NCBI GenBank assembly: GCA_937873155.1
Contig: CALMVZ010000010.1
Coordinates: 1-64,000, forward strand
Length of the DNA stretch: 64,000 bases
From: an uncultured Bacteroidota bacterium
GTDB taxonomy: Bacteria > Bacteroidota > Bacteroidia > B-17B0 > Aurantibacillaceae
Direction: 5' to 3'
Shown: positions 46,028-54,099 of the stretch, one piece after another
How the letters are laid out: the number at the start of each line of letters is the position of its first letter
Numbering within the stretch: the stretch's first letter is position 1
Position numbers and translations under genes: made by a program
The notes under the pieces: generated by a model
Databases searched by the model: none
Told to the model about the DNA's origin: nothing
The model's input: only the letters and a program-made list of their open reading frames with translations

Positions 46028-46408
46028 TTAAGGTACCACGCTATATTCCGTTATTGAAATACTGCATCGGTAGCCGGGATTATTGTTTACAAAAGTTCCT
46101 GTAAAAGAAGAAGGAAGCCAATACGGATAAGAGGCAGATGCAGCGTTTACCTTTGAAGAAAAGAAAGCGATGTTTTGAGCCAAGCTGTTTTTTAATAAGA
46201 CGGACGGCGCTGATCCGGTTGAACCCATTGAAACGCTTTCCACCTTCCATACTTTTCCCCCGGGCACTGAAACAGGAAGGGTGCCATTCCCGGCGATCTC
46301 AAAATGTTTTACTCCTGTAAAATGAAGCCCGGTCTGAGCTGGCAATTCTAATATAGAAAGTAAAAAAATGATTGATGCGATCATCGTTTTGATAGTTTTT
46401 GTTTTCAT
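46028..46408 (-). CDS. Small secreted protein under the eCIS-type TGTC motif
   Basis: A 126-aa protein with a clear signal peptide (MIASIIFLLSILELPAQ) followed by a compact beta-rich domain (FEIAGNGTLPVSVPGGKVWK, YPYWLPSSFTGTFVNNNPGY). I recognise no family. It has the same TGTC direct repeat (46520-46543) as the injection-system operons, so it may be co-expressed with them. An envelope or extracellular role is likely from the signal; the function is unknown. Confidence 0.75.
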   Translation of the reverse strand: MKTKTIKTMIASIIFLLSILELPAQTGLHFTGVKHFEIAGNGTLPVSVPGGKVWKVESVSMGSTGSAPSVLLKNSLAQNIAFFSSKVNAASASYPYWLPSSFTGTFVNNNPGYRCSISITEYSVVP

Positions 46409-46519
46409 ATCGAAGTTTTTTAAGATAACTGAAATAAGGTAGTTGTTGGAAGTTACAGCTTCACTTAGTTTTCAATAATTTGTTATAGCATAAGTAATAA
46501 ATTACCCCGACCGGTGAAA

Positions 46520-46543
46520 GGACACTTTTGGCTTTTTTGGACA
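46520..46543 (-). promoter_or_regulatory. TGTC direct repeat (19-bp period) upstream of secreted protein gene
   Basis: Two TGTCC boxes on the minus strand are 19 bp apart, with CAAAAG before the second box, exactly as in the copy at 5833-5856. The site lies 111 bp before the ATG at 46408. The rest of the 302-bp gap 46409-46710 holds no gene I can support; a TACTTATG box further downstream resembles a Bacteroidota -7 element but is weak. Confidence 0.55.
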
Positions 46544-46710
46544 AAGCAGAAGCTAAAACAGAAAATGCCTTGAGTTATGAATGTTATTTGATAACTTATT
46601 TTTTCAGCAGAATTAGATTGTTACGAAAAGTGAAACTAAAACATTTTGCTAAAGGAGAGTTGAATAAAAGATGATCTTTAATTATGCTTTAATTGCACTA
46701 AAAATTAACG

Positions 46711-47361
46711 CTAGCAAACTAAATTATTTTTTATAGCATACATAACAACTCCTGCTATATTTTTCGAACTGGTTTTAGTAAAGATCCTTTCTCTGTAAGT
46801 ATCTACTGTGCGCGGACTGATATTTAATTTGTCAGCAATTTCTTTAATGGTAAATTCATTACAGATAAGTTTAACCACTTCGATTTCACGCTGCGAAAGA
46901 GCAATTGTACTGAAGGTTGATTTGAATGGTGTATTTTCTCCGAGGCCCCTTGTTAAGGCTTTTATTGCTTTGTCATCCAGATAGTAACCTTTTTCATACA
47001 CAGTGGTTATTGCCTCAATTACGTTTTTAGGTTCGGCACATTTAGTTAAATAGGCATTTACTCCTTTGTGCAATAAATCATAGATCAGTGCAGTGTCATC
47101 ATGCATGGTCAGCATAATTATTTTTATATCCTGATATTTTTTTCGGATAATTGATGTGGCTTCAATGCCATCCATTTCCGGCATTTCAATATCTAATAAA
47201 ATAATATCAGGCTTTTCAGTTTTTAATTTATCAAGAAGTTCTTTTCCATTATCAGCTTCAAATAAAACAGAAATGTTTTTGCAGTCGTTGATCAAAGAGA
47301 TCATTCCTTTCCTGAATAGTAGATGATTATCAACTACTGCGATATTAATGGGTTTTTCCAC
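46711..47361 (-). CDS. NarL/FixJ-family response regulator
   Basis: A 216-aa protein with a receiver domain (residues about 5-120; phosphoacceptor Asp57 in IILLDIEMPEMDG, Lys near 105) and a C-terminal LuxR-type helix-turn-helix (about 153-214; LSQREIEVVKLICNEFTIKE, IADKLNISPRTVDTYRERIF). The start is GTG at 47361; a stop codon just upstream rules out a longer start. No histidine kinase is adjacent; the nearest signalling gene is the Cache-type receptor at 47525-50869. A perfect palindrome 43 bp upstream of the start suggests autoregulation. Confidence 0.95.
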   Translation of the reverse strand: MEKPINIAVVDNHLLFRKGMISLINDCKNISVLFEADNGKELLDKLKTEKPDIILLDIEMPEMDGIEATSIIRKKYQDIKIIMLTMHDDTALIYDLLHKGVNAYLTKCAEPKNVIEAITTVYEKGYYLDDKAIKALTRGLGENTPFKSTFSTIALSQREIEVVKLICNEFTIKEIADKLNISPRTVDTYRERIFTKTSSKNIAGVVMYAIKNNLVC

Positions 47362-47403
47362 TACTTAAAGATATACTAAATTTATCCGCTTTTTACACCT
47401 TTT

Positions 47404-47425
47404 GTATCCGTTTTTTTACGGATAC
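47404..47425. promoter_or_regulatory. Perfect palindrome upstream of the response regulator gene
   Basis: GTATCCG-TTTTTTTA-CGGATAC, 7-bp arms with an 8-bp spacer, 43 bp upstream of the GTG at 47361. A TAAATTTA box, close to the Bacteroidota -7 consensus TAnnTTTG, lies between palindrome and start. This fits an operator just upstream of the core promoter. The inner T-run is in the loop, not after a stem, so it is not a normal terminator. Confidence 0.65.
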
Positions 47426-47524
47426 TCGGCAACGGGGAATAGCGAAAATAAGCCGTACTTTTTAGCTATTAGGAGGGTGTTGTAGATAAAATGTTAAATC
47501 GTCCATTAATAGTAATCGGCGTAA

Positions 47525-50500
47525 CTACGGTTTCTTGTAATTCTCTAAAAATCTGGCAATAAGGCCTACTGCGCTTATTAAGGAGCCCCCGACAACTAAG
47601 AAATTGTCAAAGCTTTGTTTGTTAAGATAAATCACAAGAAGTAAAACGGTTGTTGCTAATATTAATAACGGCACTCTCCATTTTTCATAAACGCCTTTAC
47701 CGGCCAATTCCGTTTTATCAATTACAGCTTTGTCATTCATGGCATTTAACATCACGTAATTTTTAAAAGTATAATTCATAAGCTTTAGCCTGCCTGTTAA
47801 TTTATCCGGAACTATAAGGCCTTTATGCATTAGTTTGATCAAATTAGCTTTGTTCTTATAATTCACAAAGTGATCTAAAGCAAAGTCATGAAGTGTAAAT
47901 TTTTCTTCGTCTGTTAAGTCAGCCCATATGTTATGATAGGATTTTTCAGTTTGTTGTAAGTTGTCTATAACAATGAGATCTATTGTTAAACTGGCAGGAA
48001 TAATGGTATCAGGGATATTACTCAGAACAGGCAGGTAAGCATCTTCTTTAAACTTTTCTTTTTTCTCTAATATTTCCAGATCTGCGAGATCAAATGGCGG
48101 AATAATAATGTCGCGGTTTTCATTCGGATGTTTAGTTTTAAAAAAACCGACCCGGTAAGCTTCTGATAATTCAAAAAAGAAAAACCGGAAACTATAGAAT
48201 CTTGTTAATGAATAGGCCAGCGCTATAATGAAAAGAAACGCCAGAGCCAGGTACAAACTTGCTTTTTTAGAAGTTAAAAATAAATTTGGTCTACAGTAGT
48301 CAGTTCGGGATTGTAAAGTGGTAAAACCTTTATCGTCGAGCAATTTTTTTACAGGGGAGGTTAGTGGAAGGTTTTGCAGAATTAAAGCTTCACAATTAAA
48401 AATATCGGATCCGTTATTATTATGAATAACGCCTCTTTGGTTCACAGTTTTTGAAGGAAAGATACAAGAGTCAATGAAACTGCTTTCTATAGTAAACACC
48501 ATGAAAGTTATGATTATCGGAACAATTAAATAATGGAAACCGGTGAAACTGGTTAAAAAACTAACATACACACTTTTCACGGGAACAGTGTTTTTTTCGA
48601 ACATATCCCCAAATACTTTTTTGGTATTGGTTCTGTTTCTCAAAACAAAGAGATACCCAAAATGAAAAAATAAGGAAAGGCTCAGGCCAAAAACGATATA
48701 ACCTCGTCCATAAAGAAGAGAAGAGAGAACTTGGCTTAAAATAATAGTTAATACTAAAGATATCAGTAAGGTTATCCTTTTTGTTTTTGTACCGGCGTCA
48801 TTGAATAAAAACACTCTTTGATTCAGTAGTACGAAATTAAAAAAGGTTAAGTTTATCCCGGTAATGAAGGTGAAATAAAGCAAATGTTTCCAGCCGGATA
48901 TTAACATGATTATAACACAGAGACAAAATCCATAATTAATGGCTCGCAACAATGAATATTCTTTATGCCGGCTATTATCAGGAAAAGTCCAATACATATG
49001 GTATCTCGAAAATAAGGGAATGTGCCCGGTATAAAAGAACATGGAATATATAAAACACAGTAAGGTAATAATAAAAGCATAAGCTATTGCGATCAAAAAC
49101 CCGCCAACGCTTGAATAGAATAAAAGATCGTTTTCGAAGTTCAGTTTTTTGTAGGTAAATAAATAGATCGGTGCAGGATTTGAAAGGGTGTCATATACAA
49201 GCTTCCTGCCGTAAAAAAAATACGGCTCATTATAATATTCAGCTTTAAAGGGTGATGCCTTGCCGGTGTTCAGAAGATTGAGAAGTTCCTTTGGCTTGCC
49301 GCATTTTTTGTAAAAGTTCTCATTAAGGTTCTTCGTTGAATCGCAGTGAAGGATCACTTTTCCTTCCGAATCGCAAATCAAATAACCGAAATCAATCAAT
49401 GAATCAACATTAATTCCAAGATTTGAGTTATAGGCAACACCAAGCACATTCTTTGTCCCCGGATCTTTCTTTACGTATATCGCTTCGTATTGATTGTCAT
49501 GTTTAGAGAATACAGCACTAAAGGCAGATCCATAATTAAAACTTGTTTTCAGTATTTTTAAATAATCCCGATCGGAATAATTTTTTCTTAAACTTGTACT
49601 TATATCAAAATCTGCGGTTATATCACCTTCCTCATTCATCATGAAAAAAGTTTTTAATCCCGGATAATCTTTAAATTCGGGATAGTAGTAGCGAAGTTTC
49701 AGAAATGGAATATCAGGATTTTTAAAATGAGGGATCGTATCTATAGCTCTAGAGAATCTTTTTACTTCAGAGGTAAATCGCAGGTTTATGCTGTCATTTA
49801 GAACGCTTAGTTCTTTCTTAAGGCTTTCAGTTTTACTGCCTGAAAGAAAGTTCGAGAATACATAACAAGTTAATATCACCACCAATATTCCAACGCATGA
49901 AATACTTTTCATGAGATCGAACTGACTTAGTTTTTCATGTTTACTGCTGATTAATGGTTTTATAAGTGGTATGGATATGAACATAAGAATAATAACAACA
50001 ACACATAGGATCAATTTGGCGGGAGGTAATTTTTGGGATTCAGAAACAAACGTATCATTATCAACCGCGCCCACAATAGCGATGCTAATGTCAGTCTCTT
50101 TAATTAAAAAAGTACTTTTGTAAAAGCGTTTATTGGAAAACTTAAAAGTTATAGGGCCCGATTTAGAAGAAATTTTACGCAAGCTATCTCCTTCAAGGGC
50201 GTCAATATTTTGAGTTAATAGTGTGGTCTTTTCGAAATCCGATTCTTTTTTTGAAGAATCAGGAGAACTGATAATGGATATCATCCATTCTTTAAAGTCG
50301 GATGCTCCTAGCAGCCTTTTTTTTAAGTCCGATTTTTGAATTGTTGTATACGTTTTCAGAGTAAGGAGTTCTTTAACGTCTTTTGTTAATTCTATGTCTT
50401 CATTTATGCAATGTTTATCTATTTTGAAATGCGTTGTATTTTCAATTTCAACGCTGTAATGTTTGTTTTTTAGTGAATTGATCTCAATGTTCTTTATTAT

Positions 50501-50869
50501 AATACATTCTTTAGAATTCAATTCGTTTTCAACTTCTTCAAGTAAGATCAAACTGTTACGTAATTCCTTTTTATTGTCAGCGGTTCCGAGTAACGATTTA
50601 TGGATACTGTTTTTTTTATCAGTAATTAAACTTTTCAGAGCTAACACATTATTGTTTTCCGCGGCGTTGGCATAATCTTTCAAAACCTGGTAAAACCGTT
50701 CATTGAATTCTACTAACTCGTTTTTATGGTGTTCATTAATGGTTTCTTCGTTTTCGGGAATTACTGCCATTAAATAATAAGCGACATAAATTACAGCAAT
50801 AACAGCAGTGACTATAGTTCCCCAGTTTTCTTTAAAGTAATTTCTGATACTATTGGATTGAGTTGGCAT
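47525..50869 (-). CDS. Large membrane receptor with Cache-like sensor and no kinase domain
   Basis: A 1114-aa protein. One TM helix lies near the N-terminus (IVTAVIAVIYVAYYLMAVI), then an extracytoplasmic helical domain, further TM helices (PAKLILCVVVIILMFISIPL), and a double-Cache-like domain (LKTFFMMNEEGDITADFDIS, GVAYNSNLGINVDSLIDFGY). Several TM helices follow, then a soluble region with IWADLTDEEKFTLHDFALDH...LIKLMHKGLIV, which resembles winged-helix modules of Bacteroidota receptors, and a final TM pair. No histidine, kinase or cyclase motif was seen. It sits beside a response regulator, so signalling may go through protein contacts. That is inference. Confidence 0.78.
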   Translation of the reverse strand: MPTQSNSIRNYFKENWGTIVTAVIAVIYVAYYLMAVIPENEETINEHHKNELVEFNERFYQVLKDYANAAENNNVLALKSLITDKKNSIHKSLLGTADNKKELRNSLILLEEVENELNSKECIIIKNIEINSLKNKHYSVEIENTTHFKIDKHCINEDIELTKDVKELLTLKTYTTIQKSDLKKRLLGASDFKEWMISIISSPDSSKKESDFEKTTLLTQNIDALEGDSLRKISSKSGPITFKFSNKRFYKSTFLIKETDISIAIVGAVDNDTFVSESQKLPPAKLILCVVVIILMFISIPLIKPLISSKHEKLSQFDLMKSISCVGILVVILTCYVFSNFLSGSKTESLKKELSVLNDSINLRFTSEVKRFSRAIDTIPHFKNPDIPFLKLRYYYPEFKDYPGLKTFFMMNEEGDITADFDISTSLRKNYSDRDYLKILKTSFNYGSAFSAVFSKHDNQYEAIYVKKDPGTKNVLGVAYNSNLGINVDSLIDFGYLICDSEGKVILHCDSTKNLNENFYKKCGKPKELLNLLNTGKASPFKAEYYNEPYFFYGRKLVYDTLSNPAPIYLFTYKKLNFENDLLFYSSVGGFLIAIAYAFIITLLCFIYSMFFYTGHIPLFSRYHMYWTFPDNSRHKEYSLLRAINYGFCLCVIIMLISGWKHLLYFTFITGINLTFFNFVLLNQRVFLFNDAGTKTKRITLLISLVLTIILSQVLSSLLYGRGYIVFGLSLSLFFHFGYLFVLRNRTNTKKVFGDMFEKNTVPVKSVYVSFLTSFTGFHYLIVPIIITFMVFTIESSFIDSCIFPSKTVNQRGVIHNNNGSDIFNCEALILQNLPLTSPVKKLLDDKGFTTLQSRTDYCRPNLFLTSKKASLYLALAFLFIIALAYSLTRFYSFRFFFFELSEAYRVGFFKTKHPNENRDIIIPPFDLADLEILEKKEKFKEDAYLPVLSNIPDTIIPASLTIDLIVIDNLQQTEKSYHNIWADLTDEEKFTLHDFALDHFVNYKNKANLIKLMHKGLIVPDKLTGRLKLMNYTFKNYVMLNAMNDKAVIDKTELAGKGVYEKWRVPLLILATTVLLLVIYLNKQSFDNFLVVGGSLISAVGLIARFLENYKKP

Positions 50870-50977
50870 AAAAGGGTTCAGTTAAAGTATCCTATTATCT
50901 GAATAGAGATACATCATAAATTAACAGGAATTCAGGGCAATTTCACAGTTTTAGCTCTCCGTTATTTCACCTAAAAA

Positions 50978-50997
50978 TATCCGTTTTTTTACGGATA
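50978..50997. promoter_or_regulatory. Perfect palindrome between receptor and amidase operon
   Basis: TATCCG-TTTTTTTA-CGGATA, identical in core to the site at 47404-47425. It lies in the divergent 179-bp region, 51 bp upstream of the amidase ATG (51049) and about 109 bp upstream of the receptor ATG (50869), so it could control either or both. A TATGCTTG box at 51011-51018 is a possible -7 element for the plus-strand operon. Confidence 0.65.
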
Positions 50998-51048
50998 AGG
51001 CATGTTTCTATATGCTTGTTTTTGATATATTGCATTAAAACTAAAGTT

Positions 51049-51597
51049 ATGCCCATTGAAAAAAAATACGAATGGTTATTAAAGGAAGGTGGTCCACGAA
51101 TGATCACTGAAGCACTTAAATTGTATGGAACTATCGAAAGTCCGGGAAAAGCGAATAACGCGACAATTATTGCCTGGGCTAAAGAAGTAGGCGGTAAGGT
51201 AGAAACTGTTTACAAAGCGGATGAAATCCCATGGTGCGGTTTGTTCATGGCAGTTGTTGCCAAAAGAGCTGCTAAAGGAGTTGTAAAAGATCCATTATGG
51301 GCTCTAAATTGGGGGACTTTTGGAAAAGCTGTGGAAACACCAATGTTAGGTGATGTATTAGTATTTGTTCGTAAAACTGCAGAGGGTAAAACCGCAGGAC
51401 ATGTGGCTTTGTATGTCGGAGAAGATAACGCTTGTTATCATATATTAGGTGGAAACCAAAGCGACAAAGTATGTATTACCCGTATTGACAAAAAACGTTT
51501 GTACGCAGCTCGTCGGCCAAATTACAACATTCAGCCGACTAACGTACGTCCAATTAAATTGAGCAGTACAGGTTCGGTTTCAACTAATGAGCAATAA
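51049..51597 (+). CDS. TIGR02594-type NlpC/P60-like peptidoglycan amidase
   Basis: 182 aa from the ATG at 51049 (MPIEKKYEWLLKEGGPRM); the frame is open to a TTG upstream but the ATG is better. The TIGR02594 pattern is present: EIPWCGLFMAVVAKRA with catalytic Cys63, GHVALYVGEDNACYHILGGN with catalytic His and polar residues, and a closing YAARRPNY. Such cell-wall hydrolases occur in phages and in lysis or exported enzymes. No signal peptide is evident, so release would need lysis or a dedicated route. It is the first gene of a three-gene operon behind a TATCCG palindrome. Confidence 0.88.
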   Translation: MPIEKKYEWLLKEGGPRMITEALKLYGTIESPGKANNATIIAWAKEVGGKVETVYKADEIPWCGLFMAVVAKRAAKGVVKDPLWALNWGTFGKAVETPMLGDVLVFVRKTAEGKTAGHVALYVGEDNACYHILGGNQSDKVCITRIDKKRLYAARRPNYNIQPTNVRPIKLSSTGSVSTNEQ

Positions 51598-51636
51598 TTA
51601 CAATAAGAATTCTTACTACTTAATAAATTTAATGCT

Positions 51637-52668
51637 ATGGCAAAAAAGATCAATAATTATTGCAAGCAACCTAAAATGCCTGTTAGAGTATTTAATAAAA
51701 ATGTTTCTAAAAACAGGGCGGCCTATATACTTTCAAATGGTACGCGGTGGGTCAACGGAACCCAAATAAAATATATGTTTTTCTCCGGCGCAACCGCTCA
51801 GAAAAACATTGTCAGAAGAGCCTTTGAAATTTGGGCAAATTTAGGAATTGGTATTTCTTTTATTGAAGTAAACAAGCGGGCAGATTCTATGGTGAGAATA
51901 GCTTTTGATCACTCCGATGGTTCGTGGTCATATGTTGGAAGAGAAATATTAAAGATAGGAAAAAATGAAAAAACGATGAATTTCGGTTGGGATCTTACAG
52001 CCGATGCTTATGGAATGACCACGGCTTTACATGAGATAGGGCACACTTTAGGTTTACAACATGAACATCAGAGTCCTTTTTCAGGAATAACCTGGGATAC
52101 AGAAAAAGTGTATAAACAATTTGCAGGTGAACCAAACAATTGGACTAAAAGTGAAACCCATTCTAATATTATTGAGAAGCTAAGTGCCAATAAGGTGTTA
52201 GGCTCTTCATGGGATCCTAAATCAATTATGGAATATGAATTTGAGGCGGGATTAATATTAAAACCGGTCAAGTATAAAAACGGTATTTATCCCCCGGGTA
52301 TTTTATCTGCTAATGATATTAAGGGGATTAAAAAAATATATCCTAAAATAAAAGCAAGTGCTGTTAAAAAGGTAGATCATAAAAGTACTGTAAGTATAAA
52401 TGTCACATCAGGAAACCAATCTGATTTCTTGTTCGTTGCCCCTGAATCTAAAACATACACATTTGAAACAAAAGGCGACCTGGATACGGTTATGGTAATT
52501 CACGAGAAAGGAGAAAAAGAAAATTATTACCTCGCAGGTGACGATGACAGCGGAGTAGAAAAAAACGCAAAAATAACTTTGCCGCTCATTAAAGGGAAAA
52601 AGTATTTGGTTAATATCAGAGCTTTATACGCACCAAAAAATAAAAAAGGTACTTTATCAATTAAATAA
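51637..52668 (+). CDS. Astacin-like metalloprotease with C-terminal PPC-like domain
   Basis: A 343-aa protein with zinc site HEIGHTLGLQH at residues 132-142 followed by EHQSPF, and a Met-turn SIMEYEF downstream, as in M12A (astacin) metzincins. The last 90 residues (SGNQSDFLFVAPESKTYTFE... VMVIHEKGEKENYYLAGDDD) match a bacterial pre-peptidase C-terminal beta domain. No signal peptide is seen. The gene is 39 bp after the amidase and may share its transcript. Amidase and protease together suggest an envelope- or matrix-breaking set; this is inference. Confidence 0.88.
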   Translation: MAKKINNYCKQPKMPVRVFNKNVSKNRAAYILSNGTRWVNGTQIKYMFFSGATAQKNIVRRAFEIWANLGIGISFIEVNKRADSMVRIAFDHSDGSWSYVGREILKIGKNEKTMNFGWDLTADAYGMTTALHEIGHTLGLQHEHQSPFSGITWDTEKVYKQFAGEPNNWTKSETHSNIIEKLSANKVLGSSWDPKSIMEYEFEAGLILKPVKYKNGIYPPGILSANDIKGIKKIYPKIKASAVKKVDHKSTVSINVTSGNQSDFLFVAPESKTYTFETKGDLDTVMVIHEKGEKENYYLAGDDDSGVEKNAKITLPLIKGKKYLVNIRALYAPKNKKGTLSIK

Positions 52669-52701
52669 GGTAGAAAATAGTGCCATAAGAATTTTTAGCA
52701 G

Positions 52702-53085
52702 ATGACCAAAGTAGAAAAAACACTAAAAGCAGTAAGTAAACTTGATGATACAGAAAAGGAATCCCGGGCCTTTACTATTACGTCAGATTACAAAATGGAA
52801 AATCCATTGGGATTTATTCAAAATAATGTGTGTAACCATCTGAATGTTTCTGCGGAAATGCTCAGTTTAAATACCAGAAAGAAAAAGATAGTGTATGCCC
52901 GATATATTATCATGTACTTTGCAAGAAAGCACACCACATTTTCTTTAGAAGAGATAGGACAATTTACCGGTGGAAAGGATCATGCAACCGTGCTGCATGG
53001 ATGTAACAGGATAGAACAATTAATAAAGGAAAGCGAAGGAGTTAAATACGTGATTAAGGAGATCGAAAGTAAATTAAAGTTCTGA
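52702..53085 (+). CDS. Stand-alone DnaA domain IV-like DNA-binding protein
   Basis: A 127-aa protein. Residues about 30-127 match DnaA domain IV (NTRKKKIVYARYIIMYFARK, SLEEIGQFTGGKDHATVLHG, with a conserved KDHATVLH signature). Domains I-III, including the AAA+ ATPase, are absent, so it cannot act as a replication initiator by itself. It could bind DnaA boxes and act as a regulator or antagonist. It is 33 bp after the metalloprotease gene in the palindrome-controlled operon. Confidence 0.88.
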   Translation: MTKVEKTLKAVSKLDDTEKESRAFTITSDYKMENPLGFIQNNVCNHLNVSAEMLSLNTRKKKIVYARYIIMYFARKHTTFSLEEIGQFTGGKDHATVLHGCNRIEQLIKESEGVKYVIKEIESKLKF

Positions 53086-53185
53086 TTTATTAGGCAGACT
53101 ATAATCAGTGAATTCTTAGAAACGTTTGAATAGTATTTTGATTTCTCCGGTTTCAAAAATTGCAAAAATGGATTTTCTACCGGAG

Positions 53186-53917
53186 TCAATTATCAGATGT
53201 ACAATTGTTATTGTTTTCCTGAGTTCCATTATTATTTTTAACGCCCTTTATTAAAAGCCACAACATTATTGAGATTTCTCCTAAAGTCCAAACAGGAGTC
53301 GAAATTTGAAAAACAAGAGCTTGATAACTCGGGAGCATAATGTGCGTAAAAAAATGAATCACGTAAGCTATTCCGTTAAGAATAAGAAACACTCCCAATA
53401 TACGCGGAATGAACCCTGATCTATATACCAATATACCAAACGGAAAAAGCCAAATTCCCCAAAACATTTCTAAAGCAACGTTTATGTAATCATTTATTTT
53501 TAGGAGTAACATTGCCAGTTCTTGTCTATGCCCGAGTTCTAATGCTTTTAAAATTCCGCCTTTAAAAAGCATAAGTGAAGCTATATTAAGCGCCTCTGTA
53601 ATAAAAACAGCCGGAATCTGTACAATAACTAATGCTACTAATAGTTTAGCTTGATTAGCGCTTACGCGCTTGAACAATTTGTAAAGCGTCAATCCTATTA
53701 AGATCCAGATGATGCTACTTATAATGCCATTGATAATCCCTGTTCGAAATATAAACTCATTAGCGAGCATCTTATTTGCTGTGGCAACCGCATTGCCCGG
53801 CACAATAGTTTTCGGTTGAACGAACATTAAGCCATAGGCTGCAGTGATTACCCAAAAAAGATAAAGCAACCCCGCTAGTCTTGCGGTTCTTTTAAGCGAA
53901 TTTGTTTCACTATTCAT
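53186..53917 (-). CDS. DUF4386 membrane protein
   Basis: A 243-aa protein with six predicted transmembrane helices. The first third fits the DUF4386 pattern (LKRTARLAGLLYLFWVITAA), followed by GIINGIISSIIWILIGLTLY and a conserved IPRILGVFLILNGIAYVIHF loop. DUF4386 members are integral inner-membrane proteins of unknown function, common in Bacteroidota. The ORF start overlaps the 3' end of the small ORF 53910-54086 by 8 bp. It is convergent with the operon 51049-53085. Confidence 0.88.
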   Translation of the reverse strand: MNSETNSLKRTARLAGLLYLFWVITAAYGLMFVQPKTIVPGNAVATANKMLANEFIFRTGIINGIISSIIWILIGLTLYKLFKRVSANQAKLLVALVIVQIPAVFITEALNIASLMLFKGGILKALELGHRQELAMLLLKINDYINVALEMFWGIWLFPFGILVYRSGFIPRILGVFLILNGIAYVIHFFTHIMLPSYQALVFQISTPVWTLGEISIMLWLLIKGVKNNNGTQENNNNCTSDN

Positions 53918-54086
53918 ACAACATATTGATTAATTCATTTGCAGTATTGATACAGCCTAAGCAAAGTATTGTCACTACAGCTATAGCAGCTCCAAGTGCT
54001 AAGAGTGCGATTCCGTAGTTTTTTAAACCACTTCCTTTATTTGCATACATAACGGATGCTTCAATTTGTGAGTTTTGATTTTTCAT
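53910..54086 (-). CDS. Tiny single-pass membrane protein
   Basis: A 58-aa ORF: ATG at 54086, TAG at 53910. It has a soluble N-terminus, one hydrophobic helix (YGIALLALGAAIAVVTILCL) and a short tail with two cysteines close to the helix end. It lies between the serine hydrolase (13 bp) and DUF4386 genes and overlaps the latter's start by 8 bp, a sign of translational coupling. No family is recognised. Confidence 0.6.
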   Translation of the reverse strand: MKNQNSQIEASVMYANKGSGLKNYGIALLALGAAIAVVTILCLGCINTANELINMLYE

Positions 54087-54099
54087 ATTATTTATTTTT

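Noticed and set aside
47404-47425. Palindrome with T-run considered as an intrinsic terminator
   Set aside because: The T-run is in the loop between the arms, and related copies occur upstream of other genes, so an operator is the better reading.
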